A DNA stretch of 64,000 bases from Patellaria atrata CBS 101060. Its lineage: Eukaryota > Ascomycota > Dothideomycetes > Patellariales > Patellariaceae. A program made the position numbers and the translations under genes. Below the pieces are notes generated by a model. The model was not told the origin of the DNA. It saw only the letters and a list, made by a program, of their open reading frames with translations, and ran no database searches. The stretch covers positions 748,056 to 812,055 of the forward strand of contig MU006090.1 of the NCBI GenBank assembly GCA_010093705.1. Reading direction: 5' to 3'. Shown here in pieces: positions 1 through 12,411 of this stretch (position 1 is the first letter of the stretch; the number at the start of each line of letters is the position of its first letter).

Positions 1-74
1 AATTTCTAGAGCATCAGAGCAGTTATTTTTGCGCATTCCGTAAGAACTTTAATACAGACCAACCAGCAACCAAA

Positions 75-2050
75 ATGGCACCAACTGAAGACTCCTCAAA
101 GAAACGAAAGAGAAAGCACGGATCATCCAAGCCATCTTCCTCCCGAGACACCAACGGCGTCGCTGAACACAATGGAGAGATTGACCTATCTCGCAAAAAG
201 TCAAAAAAAGAGCATACCCCAGATATTGAGGAGGAAGTGGCGCCTGGCTCTCAAGCCGGGAAAGAGAGTGATATTGACGCTGAGGAGGGCTTGAATAAAG
301 AACTCCGTGAAATCGCACACCAAGCATCAGCTACCGTCGCAGAGGAGAATCCTCAGGGCACCAACGGTGCGCAGAATAGTGGTGATATGGTTGATGAAAA
401 GATCTCTGACCTTCCATCTGGAAATTTAATCTCTTTACCATCTACTGGTCCCGAGCCGGAGACCTTTGCAGAGCTCAATCTATCCGAGAAGACCCAAAAG
501 GCGATCTCAGGCATGGGATTTGAGAAGATGACAGAGATACAAAGGCGAGGCATACCTCCTCTGCTAGCTGGAAGAGATGTACTAGGAGCGGCGAAGACCG
601 GTTCAGGGAAAACTCTCGCCTTCCTGATACCTGCGGTAGAAATGCTGAGCGCTCTTCGGTTCAAACCGAGAAATGGAACGGGAGTTATAGTCGTCTCGCC
701 AACACGGGAACTCGCTCTTCAGATATTCGGGGTTGCACGAGAGCTTATGGAACATCATTCACAGACTTTTGGTATAGTCATTGGAGGAGCAAATAGGAGA
801 GCAGAAGCAGAGAAGCTGTCAAAGGGTGTAAACCTTTTAATTGCTACCCCAGGAAGGCTTCTAGACCACTTGCAAAATACGCAGGGATTTGTGTTCAAGA
901 ATATTAAAGCACTAATTATCGATGAAGCTGATCGAATTCTCGAAGTTGGTTTCGAAGACGAAATGCGACAGATTATCAAGGTGCTCCCATCCAGTGAGCG
1001 TCAGACGATGCTCTTTTCCGCAACCCAGACAACAAAGGTAGAAGACCTCGCTAGGATATCGCTAAGACCTGGACCTTTGTATATCAATGTCGATCACCGC
1101 AAAGAACATAGTACTGTCGAGGGCCTTGAACAAGGCTATGTTATATGTGATTCTGATTGGCGTTTCCGACTACTTTTCACCTTTCTTAAGAAGCATATGA
1201 AAAAGAAGATTATCGTCTTCCTGTCCAGCTGCAATTGTGTCAAGTACTATTCCGAGTTGCTCAATTACATCGATCTACCGGTCCTAGATTTGCACGGTAC
1301 GGAAATTATTGTTAAAAATATACCGAAGATTATATGCTGACAATACACAGGAAAACAAAAACAGCAAAAGCGCACCAACACCTTCTTTGAATTCTGCAAC
1401 GCTACTAGTGGAACGCTGATTTGTACGGATGTTGCAGCTCGAGGACTTGATATCCCAGCTGTAGATTGGATCATCCAGTTTGACCCACCTGATGACCCGC
1501 GAGATTGTGAGTGCCTTATTTGAGAGAATATCCGAGCTCTGCGCTAATATCATCCTAGATATCCATCGTGTAGGTCGTACGGCTCGAGGTGCCAATAGCA
1601 AAGGCAAGAGTTTGATGTTTCTTCAACCGTCTGAAGTCGGCTTTTTGAAGCATCTCAAAGAGGCGAAATGCCCTCTTGTGGAGTTTGAGATCCCAGCTAA
1701 AAAGATTCTCAATATCCAAAGTCAACTGGAGCTTCTCATTGGGAAGAATTACTATCTAAATAAGGCATGTTGCGTCCATGTTGAATCCGGAATATCTGCT
1801 GACTATTGAGTAGTCTGCGAAAGATGGTTATAAATCATATCTCCAAGCCTATGCATCTCATAGCTTGAGATCCGTTTTCGATGTGCACAAACTCGATCTC
1901 GTGAAGGTTGCGAAATCTTTTGGGTTTCCTGTACCACCGAGAATCGACATCACACTAGGTGCAAGTATGGCTAGGGATAAGAAGCACGAGGGAAGAAGGA
2001 CATATGGGAGTCAACCAAAGCAGGCGCAGCGTTTCAAGCAGCATCGATAA
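75..2050 (+). CDS. has1: ATP-dependent DEAD-box RNA helicase Has1
   Basis: Nucleolar RNA helicase of 60S and 40S ribosome biogenesis. Four exons: 75-1296, 1351-1506, 1559-1764 and 1814-2050, giving 606 aa, the usual Has1 length. The first ~130 residues are a lysine/serine-rich, acidic tail. The helicase core shows the Q motif region (GFEKMTEIQ), Walker [10 protein letters not shown] (~173-180), PTREL, the DEAD box at ~283-286 and SAT at ~315-317. After the first two introns come the C-terminal-domain motifs ARGLD and HRVGRTARG. The end ([23 protein letters not shown]) is typical of Has1 and separates it from other DEAD-box proteins. Intron 3 (1765-1813) has a GC donor: only this joint gives the conserved [16 protein letters not shown] reading. 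The start ATG sits in caaaATGGC. Identity is firm from motifs and the C-terminus; exon joints are inferred. Confidence 0.96.
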
Positions 2051-3946
2051 GTCACAGTTTCGAGGGTTCCTCCCATTCACAGTACGCCAGTCGTAATTAC
2101 TAACTATCGTTGGTTCCATTCGGTATGGGCTCTAGGATAGAATATCTGTGCGTGTTCGTATCTAGTGCTGCAAGCTCATCATACGTAGTAGGAAATCTTT
2201 GAAACTGTTCGGCACAGAATCTCTCCAGTTGTATTGGATATGCTGAATCTCCTCTGTGGCAACAGTCGCATCGAGAGGAAATATGTGCTACTAAATCTTT
2301 GTTGCTGAGCTGTACAATTGGGGCGCAGAATTCTGAGGACCAATCATATTTCGGCTACATATAAAAGTTATCTTCTTGGGCCCAAGCTCTGGCTCGTCCC
2401 GTCAAACAGTATGCTCCGGTTAGGGCTGGGATTGGTGTCTTCCTTTTCAATCATCTTCGACGACATGAAGAGTCGGTGAGAGAGGAACTGATGGTTCTTC
2501 AAAAGGAGAATTGTAGATTGATACGGTGATAGGAAAATTCTACAACTTATTTCACAAAGATTGTAGCACATAAGATATCTGTAACATGAGTTGATTGTGG
2601 AGAGGGCCTGTACTGTACAGTACATAGCTTGTGGTTCGAGAGCTGCTATTGATAGGAGCACACCAACCACGCCGAAGCTGACAAGCCAATTCGGTCGCAA
2701 TAATAACTGCCTTGTTATTCTTTAATAAATGATAACCCGTGAGGTCCACGTACTGGAGAAGAGTAACAACCTAAAGTGTAGCTCTAAGAAGGTTCCTAAT
2801 AAATGTCGATAATAATAAGTTCGCAACCCCTCGACTACATAACGTCAATAGGTCCCTTAGGTTAGAATATGGACTCTACCTATAGACTGCCCGCAAGAAT
2901 TTATTTCAATCTCGATCCTAAATGACATCCAATGGTTGTTGGGGGTTCAGCCTGGTTACCCGCCACCGCCAATATCTAGTGTGCGAAGGTGAGAGGGCCA
3001 AAGCGTCTTGTTGATTTGTTTTGGAGAAGACTTGAAGTCGCCCGCAAAGACGAAAAAGAGCGACCACCAACATCCTACAACCCTGCATCATACTTCTGCT
3101 TGTACTCCGGCCCTTTGCAGGCTTCGGATGAGCCGCAAATAGTGTACGTATCTCTTCCTTTGTGCTGCAAGCTTCAAATTCTCCTTGCACTAGCTTTCCT
3201 GCTTTCCCTACCTTTACGACGTTTGTATCTGTGCCGCTGTGGCCGCTACACACAACCACATCACCATCTTTGCTCCTCTCAGTCTCTGCCTCAATACGTT
3301 AGTTTATTTAACCTGGTCGCACACATTACCCGTTATTTTGTGAACTAAATGTCGTATTGACCTTGAGGACAGCAGTCTTTCGAGCTCAGCTTGACGACCA
3401 AGCGACAGCGCATCAATCATTACCAACAACTTCAACACCCAAACTTACCTTACGATCTCATCGCAAAAGACCATAATACTCCGCGTAATCAAAGACTATC
3501 GGCATCCCCTCACGAGGATTAGTACATGCGATCGGGTTGATGGACGCAACCTATTGGACGCCCACTTTACGTTGTAACAGTTGTACGCTACGTCTCCCTG
3601 TTCAGCGGAACACAATCGCACCATCAGAAACGCTTCAGCAGTCCCACACCTAAAACTGCAAGATTAAGGTCCTGGTTAAAGAGTCCTATAGTTAACCGTC
3701 GATCTTGCACGAGAAGTCACCGATATCAACCTTTCCTACAAGAATTTCTGGAGACCCAAGACGTAAGGTGTCCGTCGACAATATTTTGAGGTCTAGCGTC
3801 CCATTTTCCATCATTCAGAGGTAGGTAATTACCGACAATACTCTAATCATAAAATTTCCCGGACTTGACAAACAATTTCCTCATCCGCGTCTCCGATGTA
3901 TTTCATTGAATCAACAGCACACTAAACCGATACGTCGGACCTCGCA
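2051..3946. other. Intergenic spacer / probable leader of the large serine-rich gene
   Basis: 1.9 kb between has1 and the next start. Open frames here (for example 2989-3348 and 2918-3259 on the other strand) have no family resemblance and lie over each other on opposite strands. The only structured element seen is a perfect 16-bp palindrome at 2609-2624 that contains the recurring motif GTACTGTAC. The part after ~3360 is rich in C/A tracts and may be the 5' leader of the following gene; this is inference. Confidence 0.5.
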
Positions 3947-6900
3947 ATGGGGGTCGACACACGACGCCCAGCTCTACCAGCCCCCACCGAACCTTCAGTA
4001 CTCAGCTCAATCGATAACGGAAGCGCTCTTGGCCCAGCCGATGATCTCGCTACTGACGTTTCCAGACGGACCGATAAAACATCTTACTCCATCCCCGAAG
4101 ACGGAAGTCCAATAACGGTGTCAACACGAAAGATTACTGGAGACAGTTCGACAGAGATCCGTCGTGGCAGAAACCAGTCTCAGACATCCTTACTGATTGA
4201 GTACTTCGAAGCCGGTAAAGGCGACAAACCACGCTCCCGACCTAGCGTTCGTGTACGAGTTACTCCATCTTCCTCTAAGAGAGCCAAAAACAAAGGCGAC
4301 GAACACATACAGATCACACAGACTGGCAGTAGTCGGAAACCATCATATACAAGACGCATCTCTCTCGGAAATAAAAACGGAGATTCCAAACCGGCGGCTC
4401 TTACCGGTACCGACGTCTCTTTCTCAAGCGATTCAAACCTCAGCGGCCGTCCACCAGTCGAGGTTGAAGTGCTCCATAACACCAGCGATCTAACCCAGTC
4501 GGATATCTCTGGAGGCGGTCGATATATTCCCCCAACCTCGGACATTTCTTCCATGCCACCGGATAGCATGCTTGACATTGAACCTGTTGTAAAGATTCAA
4601 ACGCCAAGACGTCGCCGCAGTCGTAGTTTGGAGAGAGCCGAAGAGACTGTCACTAAGGACACCTTGAAGACGCCTACTCGAAGGAGAAGTCGAAGTCTCA
4701 GCCGCGAACGTATTACACAAAAGGTCATGGCCAAACTTGCTGAACAGCCGGCGGAGTCAAGTAGAAGTTCCAGACATAGAAGGGAACGAAGTATCAGTAA
4801 GGAGCTTCTAGCGGAGGGTACTAGTTCCCCTCGGCGGAAGACCAGCAAAGTGGAATGGAATGAGTCCAACATAAGCGGTGCTGATTCCAGTCTATTGGCA
4901 CCCAGTCGGAGGTCGGGTGACCAGGTCTCAGTACGCTCGGGAACATCTGCGGCGTCTTCTATTAACAACCCCAAGCTGCTCCAAACCGTTGAGGATGCGA
5001 TTAAGCGGCTGATCTTACCAGAGCTCAATGCGTTGAAAGAGGAGCAGAAGACTCAGAAAAATCGCAATCAGTTCGAGCACATTACCAGAGGCTCAGTAGC
5101 TTCTAGTAGCTCTCGAGAAGACAGTAGTATTAAACGAAGAGTCTCTAAGTCGTCCAGCGCTCCGGATATCTCGAAACCCAAAGTTGTCCTTAACCGTACC
5201 AGTGATGACCCTGGATTGGTTCTCTCTGGCGATTCGATTAAAAGCAGAAAGGTCCGACGTTCGAGCAAAGATTCCACATCTGAAAGAAGCTATGAGCGAC
5301 GAGACTCGATCGATCACGGCGATAGACCCTCCAGGAAATCCAGTCGGGAATCCAGCAGAAGTCATAACCGAGCAAAGGACGCAGCCGCTATTGCCGGGGT
5401 CGCTGGGCTCACCGCAGCTGCTCTCAAGCATCATGATTCCCAAACAAGCCTTGACACAAAGGAGCGCAGGAAGAAACGTACTAAAAGTCGCAGTAGGACG
5501 GCCAGCATTTCTGAGACACTCGATGAAGAGCGTCGTTCAAAGGAAGTTATCCCTCCTATGCCTATGCAAAGTGATATTCAAACGGATCTTACCAGGGACT
5601 CTATTCTCACAGCCGACACTGAGCGTCCAGCATCGCGGTCATCGAGGGGATATATGACCCCCGTGAGAGAAGTCTCGCGAGGTTCTCCACAACAAGTGGT
5701 TTCACCTGTTGGGACACCCACGAGAACTCCAGTTTCTTTGCAGAGAGGAATCGGAACTCATCACAATAATCGCTCACAAGGTGATGTGAGCCTTCCAAGT
5801 GCTAAGAGTGATCGAAGTATCGGATCAAAAGGTCGTCAAACCGGACTATCTGCAGCTGGTCTCGCAGGGGTAGCCGCTCTCTCTCGACAACTTCATGCTA
5901 AATCCCACCACGAGGATGAGCACCTAACCCAGCAAGTAGAAAAGCTAACTATTCCTGCTCGTGAACTTAGTCCGGTTCAAAGCATAGCAAGTTACCAAGA
6001 AGATGCCGTCAATATTGGGCTTCCGGGTCAAGCAGGCACCGTACGTAGCGGTGCTCCGCTCTCGCCTACAGCTGACAAGGCGCGTCTAATGCGATCGGAT
6101 CTGTCCATTGACTCTTTAGCCTCATCTCCAAGTGCGAAGTTGGCTAGTCAACATAGGCGAACTGGATCTTCTCTGAGCAAGGATGAGGGTGTTATGGAAC
6201 AATTCATCAATGATTCCGAACTCGAAAAAGGAACAGGGACTCCAGCCCCTGCTGACGTGGACGAGTGGTATGAAAGACAACATGAAGAGAATGAACGCTA
6301 TCGACATTCATACGACAGCCCGAGTCAACGGGACTCGTCCAATGTTGGCTATCAACGTATGACAAACTATACGGACGATAGCATAGATGGACCTTACCTG
6401 GACCCCATCACCTCTGCCCAAGGAGTCCGTGGTGTAGGCGCAAATCCAGAGTACGTGCGCACGCCTGTGGCCGTAGAATCTGCTGTTGCATCCTTGCACG
6501 AACCATCAACAATCAGTGTACGTTCTTCGCACTCAAGTCAGCTTGGTGGCTACATTCGTGGGGCTCCACATGGCCTTGACATTAGTAAAGGGCCTTTACA
6601 CCCTCCTCAAACTATATCTTCCGGAGACGACACTATCACCGACGTACACGATAGCCCAAGTAAGGAACGATGGGCTGCGCTAAGGGATGGGGCTCATCTC
6701 AAACTCGAGGAGACCCAGGGTAGCCGCGCCACTAACTCCCCTCGACAAAGCATCGCACGTACCGCAAGTGTGGATTCACAGCCTGTGCTAACGGCTAATG
6801 CAATGCCATTTGGTAGTGGTCCAGATATGCCAGAAATTGGCCATATTGCAGACGATGATTCCGAATTGACGACTAACCCCTCTCCAATTCAAGGACCAGG

Positions 6901-9350
6901 CCCTATCACAGATCAGTCACAGTATGGATCACAGTATGGAAATTGGCCGACTGGACCGACCCCTCCGCTATCAGCTGCGGACATGAGAGATAGTGTCTCG
7001 GATCTAACTCAAGATGATGGCCACCATATCGGTGCAGCAATCCTCGGGGGTGCGGCCGCAGCAGGAATTGCGGCTGCAGCTGCAGAGCGCATTCGAAAGG
7101 AGGAGAAACCAGCAGAGCAACTCTACCACCAACCATCAGTCGAAGATGTACATGACACGGGTCTACATTACGATCGGTCCCGCTATATTCATGATCAGGA
7201 TAATTTACCATCCAGTCCTATGCAAGGAAAGGAAAGAGACGAAGGGTATGTTTCTGCCGCAAAGGGCGGTATCACGCCAGAGCCTCATTATGCAGACAAG
7301 GTTCCTAAGTTATTCGATGATGACGGCGATGGCGACTATAATGACCCATTTATCTCCAAGACACACAACCGTAATTTCAGTGGCAATTCCCATGGCTTGG
7401 CTTCGCCCTTATACGACAGCGCCACCGGACAAGGTATCGATAGGATCCATTCAAAAGATATTGTTGCACTCATGGATCATCTCACCGTCCGTGATGCTCA
7501 ACGTAATGCTCGAGATACGGAGATATTAGTCACGTTAGTCCGGAGCGCTGCTGAAATGCGGAACTCTTTCGAAGAGATGAAGAAATTCATCGCAGAGCAG
7601 GATCAATTGATCATGAAGAACGCAGATAAGATCCCCAATGCAACCGCGCAAAAGGTTCTACAAGGGCCACGACCACAACCAGTATCCGCACCTCGGGGTC
7701 TAAGGCAAGGGTCGACGGAGGAAATTGAGAATACTCCTCAACGCCGAAAGAATGTTTTCAAGCGAGCTCTGCGCGGATTGAGTATGAACAGCTCAAATGA
7801 TCTAGCTAAGATAGAAGAGATGCTCGTGAAACTACTTGGGGAGGTTGAAAGTCTGAAAGAAACGCAAGCTAGTGCTGTTCCCTTAACTCGAGAAGCAAGC
7901 TTAACATCCTACGAAAATTTAAGAGCTAGTGGGGACGCTGGATATGAACCGGAGGGCCTAGCTGGCACATCGTCATCCCCCAACCAGTCTGGTTACTTCT
8001 CAAATCCATCTTCTCGTCAGATCAATGCAATGCACTCCGGTTATGACAGAAGAGATTCAGGTCACCGCATTAGTACTGTTCTAGAGGGTGACGAAGATTT
8101 AGAGGAGCATGAAGCTGAAGTTCTTGATAACCAGTTCGAAAATAGCGAAAGGCTCCTCACACCAACTCAGGAGGTACGTAGGAAGAATGTACCGGATCAG
8201 ACTCCTCCGCTGCCTGTAACTGCGTTTATCAGAGGCAGTCAAAGCAATGAGAACACTCCTAAGACAGATAAGAGTAAAAAGCATAAGTCTACGGCTTCTT
8301 CTATCTTTGGTATTCCCAAGATCTCTCGTTGGTCTAAGACAACGGCCTCAACGGAAGCACCTAGGGAATCCTTCCGCGATAGTGGTAAGATCCGTAAGGA
8401 GCGCCCTTACTCCCAGACTTCTAAGTCAGGATCCAATCTAGCTTTGAATTACTACGACGACGGTTACGAAGTGCATGAGGATGACCGTTTACGATCTCAG
8501 ACTTCCTTGAACGACCAACCGCGATCACTACACGAATCACAAGCCGGATCGGCGCGTTCTCCTTCACCACTCATTCCGGAGCAAGAATTCGACGATCCTA
8601 AATACCAGGCCCATCGAAACTCTCTCAACTTACAACATCCACAACCAAGACCTGGGCCGACTCATCGACATCAGACCCACCTGGAATCCCAAGCCCAGTA
8701 TTTCCCAGTTCACGATGATGATCCCGCATCCCCGGACACTGATCAATGGGGATCAAACCCAAGTCTTGCCTTGAACCGCAACAGATGGAGCGGTGGTCAT
8801 GGAACACACCAAGCGGGCAACTTGAGCCCTATTTCTAGCGACGGTGGATATGCCCCTCCTCGTCCACCAAAACTCAAGGATGATGGACCGTTAGTACCAC
8901 CTAAGATTCCAGAAGCGCAGGATAACAGTCCCAAAGCCGCGTACTCATCTCCCCTCTCCTCGGGCCACTTCTATGGTTCTCAACTCGAACCGATCGAGGA
9001 GGTGAGGCATTCATTAGAGACTGAAGGATTGAGAGATTTTACTCCCAGTCCAGCCCCAGGTGCAAGGCCGAATGCAGCGATGCAGAGTCCTGCAAGGAAA
9101 ATTACTGGACCGAGACCAATGGGAAGCAGGAGCCCTAGCGGCAGCCAAGGGATGGCGCAGGATCAAGCAGACTTGAGAAAAGAGACGTTGCTTGGTACAG
9201 TTAGGAGAAAGCCTGTTAGAGGGGACAGTCCTGGTGAGTAGCCTTACTCCCTTCCATGGGTCCTTCATTCGAGAAATAGAATCTAACAAATGTCTAGTCT
9301 CTTTCCAATCATATCGATCCAGTCTGAGCGGTGAAGATGATATGTTCTAA
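3947..9350 (+). CDS. Very large serine/arginine-rich disordered protein with central coiled coil
   Basis: Two exons, 3947-9233 and 9298-9350; the second adds only 17 residues after a 64-nt intron with a clean GTGAGT donor and TCTAAC branch site. The predicted product is 1779 aa. Most of it is low-complexity Ser/Arg/Asp/Pro sequence and probably disordered. A duplicated basic motif (RRRSRSL) occurs at ~220 and ~245. Three short Ala/Gly-rich hydrophobic stretches stand out at ~477-490 (AAAIAGVAGLTAAAL), ~632-645 (GLSAAGLAGVAAL) and ~1027-1045. Residues ~1170-1310 form the one clearly ordered part: a heptad-rich helix starting DIVALMDHL and a second helix (DLAKIEEMLVKLL). I do not recognise a named family. 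The length and reading-frame integrity over 5.3 kb make it a real gene. A scaffold or septum/cortex role would fit such architecture, but nothing in the sequence proves it. Confidence 0.85.
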
Positions 9351-10596
9351 AATTTCATTAGCGGAACCTCAAGCTTCTGTTTATGGGATCTAGTAAGCTG
9401 ATTGAAGTAATGCTGCGCATCTCATCTTTCTCATCTGGACTGCTGTTCTAAGGAACACTCCGAGCTCAGTAATTGTCGTTTAATTCACGAGGATATGAAT
9501 GGCATGGCATGAACGACAAACGATGTGATCTTGTTTTCTTTTCAGGCTTGGACATACTAGGGCGTTCAAGGTTCATGAGCAAGTCAATAACTTACTATTG
9601 CGAGAAAATATCCGACGATGGAAATAAGGATGGTACTATTATTGTATAGCGTACAAACACATAATGGAAGATTTTCTCTCGGACCATAACTATGCCCATT
9701 GACTACATTGTGCACAGCATTCGATGATCGAATCAACAAACTGGGACTTCAGAGTTATCTTATATCCAATGTACTCTGGCTTTACCTTAAATTATCCTGC
9801 CTCCAGGTTAAAATTGCAACCCTTCCGAAGCACTCATACTTCTCCAGACTCAATTACGGAACGGGGCCGAGGTCGAGCGGAATCGGGGCGGGAACTCGCA
9901 TGCATGAGGTAACATAGCAACGAATAACATCCGAATAGCATACCAAAGTACCTTTGTTTGTTGTTGCAACACCTCCAACGCTACAAGATAGAATACTCAC
10001 TTTCGAAAATAAGTCTGAATAAGGTAGACCATGGTAATAGCATGGTAGATCGGATACGAGTTGAGAATACACGTGACGGCCAATCCAACCCGACTTTAGT
10101 GCCGCTGCCGAGCTACAACGGCACACGTCACACTCACGGTTCTTCATCATCACAAGCCTTTCACCCTGAGGTTAGAGCGTCCCTTGGACCGAGGACTCCC
10201 TCGGCCAGTACAGTATTAGGATAGTCACCTTGGTCGTCCTGGTAGCTATGAAGACCTTTCATGCTGGCATTCACTATCATTGGAAGTCCAGCTCCCCCTC
10301 TATGTGCCAAGCTGGACTATCCTCTACTCCGATGTGTTCCGAACCAGTGGTGATACTGGAATTGAATGCTTGGTCTATGAATATATATGTTAGTAGCGTT
10401 CCCCCCGTGTGTTGAGAGTGATGAGCTTTACCTTCATCATAGTTTTCTCCCCCTCTTAGTAACTTCGCTCAGCTGTTTCCAATCTCCACTCTATATCTCT
10501 TCATGTTGAGTATCAGATAGCTATCTAGTCATAATAAGCTATCATTTCTTCTGTCCGATTGCAATTGAAGCTTAATTTACAATACCTTTGCTCACA
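9351..10596. other. Intergenic spacer and isocitrate lyase promoter
   Basis: 1.2 kb with no supported gene. The short frames at 9699-10224 overlap each other in different frames and look random. A GC-rich block at 9861-9893 contains CCGAGGTCGAGCGG (9867-9880), matched almost exactly upstream of the MFS gene at 13233-13246. A pyrimidine-rich stretch at ~10440-10500 precedes the icl1 start, as in many fungal promoters. Confidence 0.45.
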
Positions 10597-12411
10597 ATGC
10601 CCTCAATCGACGCTGAAGAACAGCAATATATAGATGAGGTAAATGCAGTAAAGCAATGGTGGGCCGATTCGAGATGGAGGTATACCAAGAGGGCATTTAC
10701 GGCAGAGCAAATCGTCGCCAAAAGAGGAAATCTCAAAATACAATACCCAGGTAATACACAAAGCAAGAAGCTATGGAGAATCGTAGAGGACAGATTCAAG
10801 GTACAACCCCTGGAACAGAGACGATACAAGATCTGACGCGACGCAGAATGGCGATGCTAGTTTCACTTATGGCTGTTTGGATCCCACTATGCTCACGCAA
10901 ATGGCGAAATACCTCGATACTGTTTACGTTTCCGGATGGCAATGTTCTTCTACAGCATCTACCACCGATGAGCCTGGACCAGATCTTGCGGATTACCCTA
11001 TGGTGAGCTCCTTCTCCGCAATTAGACAGGAAGGTAATACTAAATATACCTTAGACAACTGTACCAAATAAAGTCAACCACCTGTGGATGGCCCAGCTAT
11101 TCCACGACAGGAAACAGAGGGAAGAACGCCTGAGTACACCAAAGGATAAGCGGGCTAATGTCGCCAATATCGACTACCTACGACCAATTATCGCCGATGC
11201 GGACACTGGTCATGGTGGTCTAACAGCTGTTATGAAGCTGACGAAGCTCTTCATTGAGAGAGGAGCAGCCGGAATTCATATTGAAGATCAGGCTCCTGGT
11301 ACAAAGAAGTGTGGGCATATGGCTGGGAAGGTTCTAGTACCTATTCAAGAGCACATCAACCGCTTAATTGCCATCAGGGCGCAGGCTGACATAATGGGTA
11401 TTTGACCAACAGTATTGATGGTGAAAAGTAATTGCTTATAAGTCATTAGGAACCGATCTTCTAGCGGTTGCGAGAACAGACTCAGAGGCTGCTACTCTTA
11501 TAACCTCCACTATCGACCCTAGGGATCATGCTTTCATCCAAGGCTCTACCAACGCTGCTCTCCAACCCCTGAACGATCTCATGATTGCTGCAGAGCAAGC
11601 TGGCAAAACCGGGGACGAACTTCAAGCTATCGAAGATCAATGGACGGCTCAGGCAGGCCTAAAGTTGTTCCATGAGGCTGTGATTGATACCATCAATGCC
11701 GGTGTCCACGTGAATAAGCAAGACCTTATTAAGCAGTTCATGTCACGAGTGAAGGGAAAGAGCAACTCAGAAGCCAGAGCAATCGCTAAGGGGATCACCG
11801 GGGTGGATATCTACTTCGACTGGGACGCGCCAAGGACGAGAGAAGGTTACTACAGGTATCAAGGTGGTTGCCAATGCGCTGTCAACCGCGCGATCGCCTA
11901 TGCCCCGTACTGCGATTTGATCTGGATGGAGAGTAAACTGCCGGATTACCAGCAGGCGCAGGAGTTTGCCGAGGGCGTGCATGCCGTTTGGCCTGAGCAG
12001 AAGTATGTCTTCCCCCTAATTTAACACGAATACTGATACCTTCCGTCTAGACTTGCATACAACCTCTCCCCCTCTTTCAACTGGAAAGCAGCCATGCCCC
12101 GCGACGAGCAGGAAACTTACATCAAGCGCCTCGCCAAATTAGGTTACTGTTGGCAGTTCATCACTTTAGCGGGTCTGCACCAGACAGCGTTGATAGCAGA
12201 CACCTTCAGCAAGGCGTACGCGAAACAGGGTATGAGGGCGTACGGAGAGCTGATCCAGGAACCGGAGATTGAGGGCGGTGTCGATGTGGTGAGGCATCAG
12301 AAGTGGTCCGGCGCGAACTATATAGATAATATGCTTAAGATGGTGACGGGGGGTGTGAGTTCAACGAGTGCGATGGGAAAGGGGGTTACGGAGGATCAAT
12401 TTAAGCATTAG
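10597..12411 (+). CDS. icl1: Isocitrate lyase
   Basis: Cleaves isocitrate to glyoxylate and succinate in the glyoxylate cycle, used for growth on acetate or fatty acids. Five exons: 10597-10800, 10847-11002, 11055-11397, 11450-12002 and 12051-12411. They give 538 aa, the normal fungal length. The active-site signature KKCGHMAGK is at ~204-212, with the catalytic cysteine near residue 206. Other diagnostic stretches are [12 protein letters not shown] near the N-terminus, DADTGHGG, and [11 protein letters not shown] near the end. KKCGH, together with the fungal ~100-residue insert that carries the [19 protein letters not shown] region, marks true isocitrate lyase. The paralogous methylisocitrate lyase is the alternative, and these residues argue against it. 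No C-terminal SKL-type peroxisomal signal is present. Introns are 46-52 nt. Carbon-source control is expected for the family, but no operator was proved here. Confidence 0.95.

Noticed and set aside
2918-3348. Overlapping ~115-codon frames on both strands
   Set aside because: Neither resembles a protein family and they overlap; no splice sites tie them to neighbours.
10801-10846. Reading past the first icl1 exon (82-codon frame)
   Set aside because: Removing 10801-10846 restores the conserved isocitrate lyase sequence; the read-through end is not conserved.
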